A stretch of 64,000 bases of DNA from Comamonas phosphati (GTDB lineage: Bacteria; Pseudomonadota; Gammaproteobacteria; Burkholderiales; Burkholderiaceae_C), in assembly GCF_014637085.1 (NCBI RefSeq), contig NZ_BMEU01000004.1, positions 62,001-126,000 of the forward strand, read 5' to 3'. The notes beneath the pieces are model-generated. The model was given only the letters and a program-made list of their open reading frames with translations, did no database searches and was not told where the DNA came from. The translations under genes were made by a program, and so were the position numbers. Shown here in pieces: positions 62,876 through 64,000 of this stretch (the first letter of the stretch is position 1; every line of letters starts with the position of its first letter).

Positions 62876-63406
62876 GTGACGAACTTCTGGGGACCTGCGT
62901 TGAAGCCCACCTTGGCCCTGAGCATGTGCTGCGCGGTCGGCAGTGCACTGCATGCGCAGGAGCCCGGGCAGATCTCGGCGACGGCGGAGCAGCTCAAGGT
63001 GCTGCAGGCGATCGAGCCGGGGCTGTGGACCATGCATACCCGGCTCGAACCGGGGCGGTCCCAGCCATCGTCACAGCCAGGCCCGGAGTCGGGCTGCCTG
63101 TCGCCGCAAAGCGTTGCCGAGGATTTGCAGGACCTGCTGAACCAGGAAAGCGATGGTATGTCGTGCACCGGCAAGCTGCTGACCAACGACGAGGACCTGG
63201 GCGTGCTGCAGATCAGCTGCCCCGCGCGCAGCAGAAAGGATTTGCAGCGCAGCGGCCGCATCTTCCAGGCGCCGCCCGCCGTGATCGAGATCCGCCGCCT
63301 CACGGCGACCAGCTTCCGGGTGACCAGCAAGGCCAAGGAAGGCGCGCGCGGCGCCAGCCTGATCCAGGTGCAGGACTATGCGCGCGAGGGCGATTGTCCG
63401 CAGTAG
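62876..63406 (+). CDS. DUF3617-like periplasmic protein
   Basis: 176 residues with an N-terminal signal peptide (LALSMCCAVGSALHA, cleavage near residue 27). The mature part has IEPGLWTMHTRLEP followed by spaced Cys residues (SGCLSP, MSCTGKL, QISCPAR, GDCPQ), as in DUF3617 proteins. It is presumably exported and disulfide-bonded. Function unknown. The GTG start at 62876 is preferred (AAGGAAAG upstream), with an in-frame TTG eight codons later. The 254-base gap in front holds its promoter and that of the divergent exporter; no defined sites are seen. Confidence 0.72.
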   Translation: MTNFWGPALKPTLALSMCCAVGSALHAQEPGQISATAEQLKVLQAIEPGLWTMHTRLEPGRSQPSSQPGPESGCLSPQSVAEDLQDLLNQESDGMSCTGKLLTNDEDLGVLQISCPARSRKDLQRSGRIFQAPPAVIEIRRLTATSFRVTSKAKEGARGASLIQVQDYAREGDCPQ

Positions 63407-63427
63407 CGCGTGATCGGATCTATGAAT

Positions 63428-63458
63428 TTTTGATAGCTGTTGGCGCTTTGTTCATGAG
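63428..63458 (+). repeat. short intergenic repeat C
   Basis: TTTTGATAGCTGTTGGCGCT then TTGTTCATGAG, 22 bases after the DUF3617-type stop. Confidence 0.5.
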
Positions 63459-63479
63459 TGTTTGAAGCCTGTTTTACGT

Positions 63480-63505
63480 AAAAAAGCGCTGCCCCGGCAG
63501 CGCTT
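63480..63505 (-). terminator. intrinsic terminator of the cysteine synthase gene
   Basis: On the minus strand AAGCGCTGCC / GGCAGCGCTT is followed by a run of T, 21 bases after the stop. Confidence 0.85.
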
Positions 63506-63525
63506 CTTCGTTGGGTGGCAGGTAC

Positions 63526-64000
63526 TCAGGCCGTGGGCAGGAAGCCTTCGACCGAGAGATAGCGCTCGCCCGTATCGTAGGCAAAGCCCAGCACGCGGGC
63601 GCCGGCCGGCAGCTCGGGCAGCTTCTGGGCAATGGCGGCCAGCGTGGCACCCGAGGAAATGCCCACCAGCAGGCCTTCTTCGCGCGCGGCGCGGCGCGCG
63701 TATTCGCGCGCAGGCTCGGCCTCGACCTGGATCACGCCGTCCAGCAGGCTGGTGTCCAGGTTCTTGGGGATGAAGCCGGCGCCAATGCCCTGGATGGGGT
63801 GGGGGCCGGGCTGGCCGCCCGAGATCACGGGCGAGGCGGTGGGCTCGACGGCAAAGACCTGGAGCTTGGGAAACTTGGCCTTGAGCACCCTGGCCACGCC
63901 GGTCAGGTGGCCGCCCGTGCCCACGCCGGTGATGAGGACGTCCACCCCGTCAGGGAAGTCCTGGAGCACTTCCTGGGCCGTCGTGGCTTCGTGCACGGTC
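63526..64000 (-). CDS. cysK: cysteine synthase A, C-terminal part (5' end outside window)
   Basis: About 158 C-terminal residues of O-acetylserine sulfhydrylase. The PLP phosphate loop [34 protein letters not shown] and [16 protein letters not shown] are CysK signatures. It makes cysteine from O-acetylserine and sulfide. The frame is open to the window edge; HEATTAQEV just inside the edge is internal family sequence, so the start is beyond 64000. Confidence 0.93.
   Translation of the reverse strand, partial: TVHEATTAQEVLQDFPDGVDVLITGVGTGGHLTGVARVLKAKFPKLQVFAVEPTASPVISGGQPGPHPIQGIGAGFIPKNLDTSLLDGVIQVEAEPAREYARRAAREEGLLVGISSGATLAAIAQKLPELPAGARVLGFAYDTGERYLSVEGFLPTA

Overview
The window looks like a chromosomal segment of a Burkholderiales bacterium of the family Comamonadaceae, probably Comamonas or Delftia. 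The grounds are the high GC content, six tripartite-tricarboxylate-type (Bug/TctC) binding proteins, several beta-oxidation clusters, and repeat families typical of that family. No rRNA, tRNA, CRISPR array, prophage or intact insertion sequence was seen.

Layout. 1-6.06 kb: a fatty-acid/acyl-CoA operon (end of a FadB-type enzyme, thiolase, alpha/beta hydrolase, two thioesterases, enoyl-CoA isomerase-like protein). 6.2-11.5 kb: MarR/MATE efflux pair, bactofilin, YciA-type thioesterase, Atm1-type ABC exporter. 11.6-16.9 kb: a compact operon of acyl-CoA ligase, MaoC hydratase, Bug protein, NMO-type flavoenzyme and LysR regulator, with an operator-like inverted repeat in front and a decayed transposase fragment behind. 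17.2-22.7 kb: hydroxyacid dehydrogenase, a TRAP transporter (dctQMP order) and a divergent LysR/HypT-like regulator. 23-26.3 kb: glutamate/aspartate ABC transporter gltIJKL. 26.4-31.6 kb: pyrC, phosphoribosyltransferase, NYN-LOTUS protein, DUF3025, htpX and a lipoprotein. 31.7-50.3 kb: a large catabolic region resembling the pim dicarboxylate beta-oxidation genes (LysR, PimF/B/C/D-like enzymes, enoyl-CoA isomerase, class III CoA-transferase), etfBA, a second NMO enzyme, a second hydroxyacid dehydrogenase and five Bug proteins. 50.3-53.4 kb: RpiR regulator, D-serine-dehydratase-like PLP enzyme and RidA, a plausible D-amino-acid module. 53.5-64 kb: COG2509 flavoprotein, sbcC-sbcD, DUF2164, ABC exporter, DUF3617 protein and the end of a cysteine synthase gene.

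How the genes fit together. The 32-50 kb region reads as uptake (Bug proteins), CoA activation (CaiB-type transferase), oxidation by a two-subunit acyl-CoA dehydrogenase feeding electrons to EtfBA, hydration/dehydrogenation (PimF-like) and thiolysis (PimB-like). LysR acts from the divergent promoter.

The most unusual signal is not a gene. Nine copies of a roughly 90-130 base element sit 0-9 bases downstream of stop codons, always in the same orientation as the gene they follow. Each contains a six-base-pair stem whose two arms change together between copies (seven different sequences, all fully paired). This indicates selection on an RNA or DNA structure in the 3' untranslated region. Other repeats are a GC-rich element B (one copy forms the C-terminal tail of DctQ), a short GATAGCTG-type motif, and a 163-base foldback element with 19-base terminal inverted repeats.
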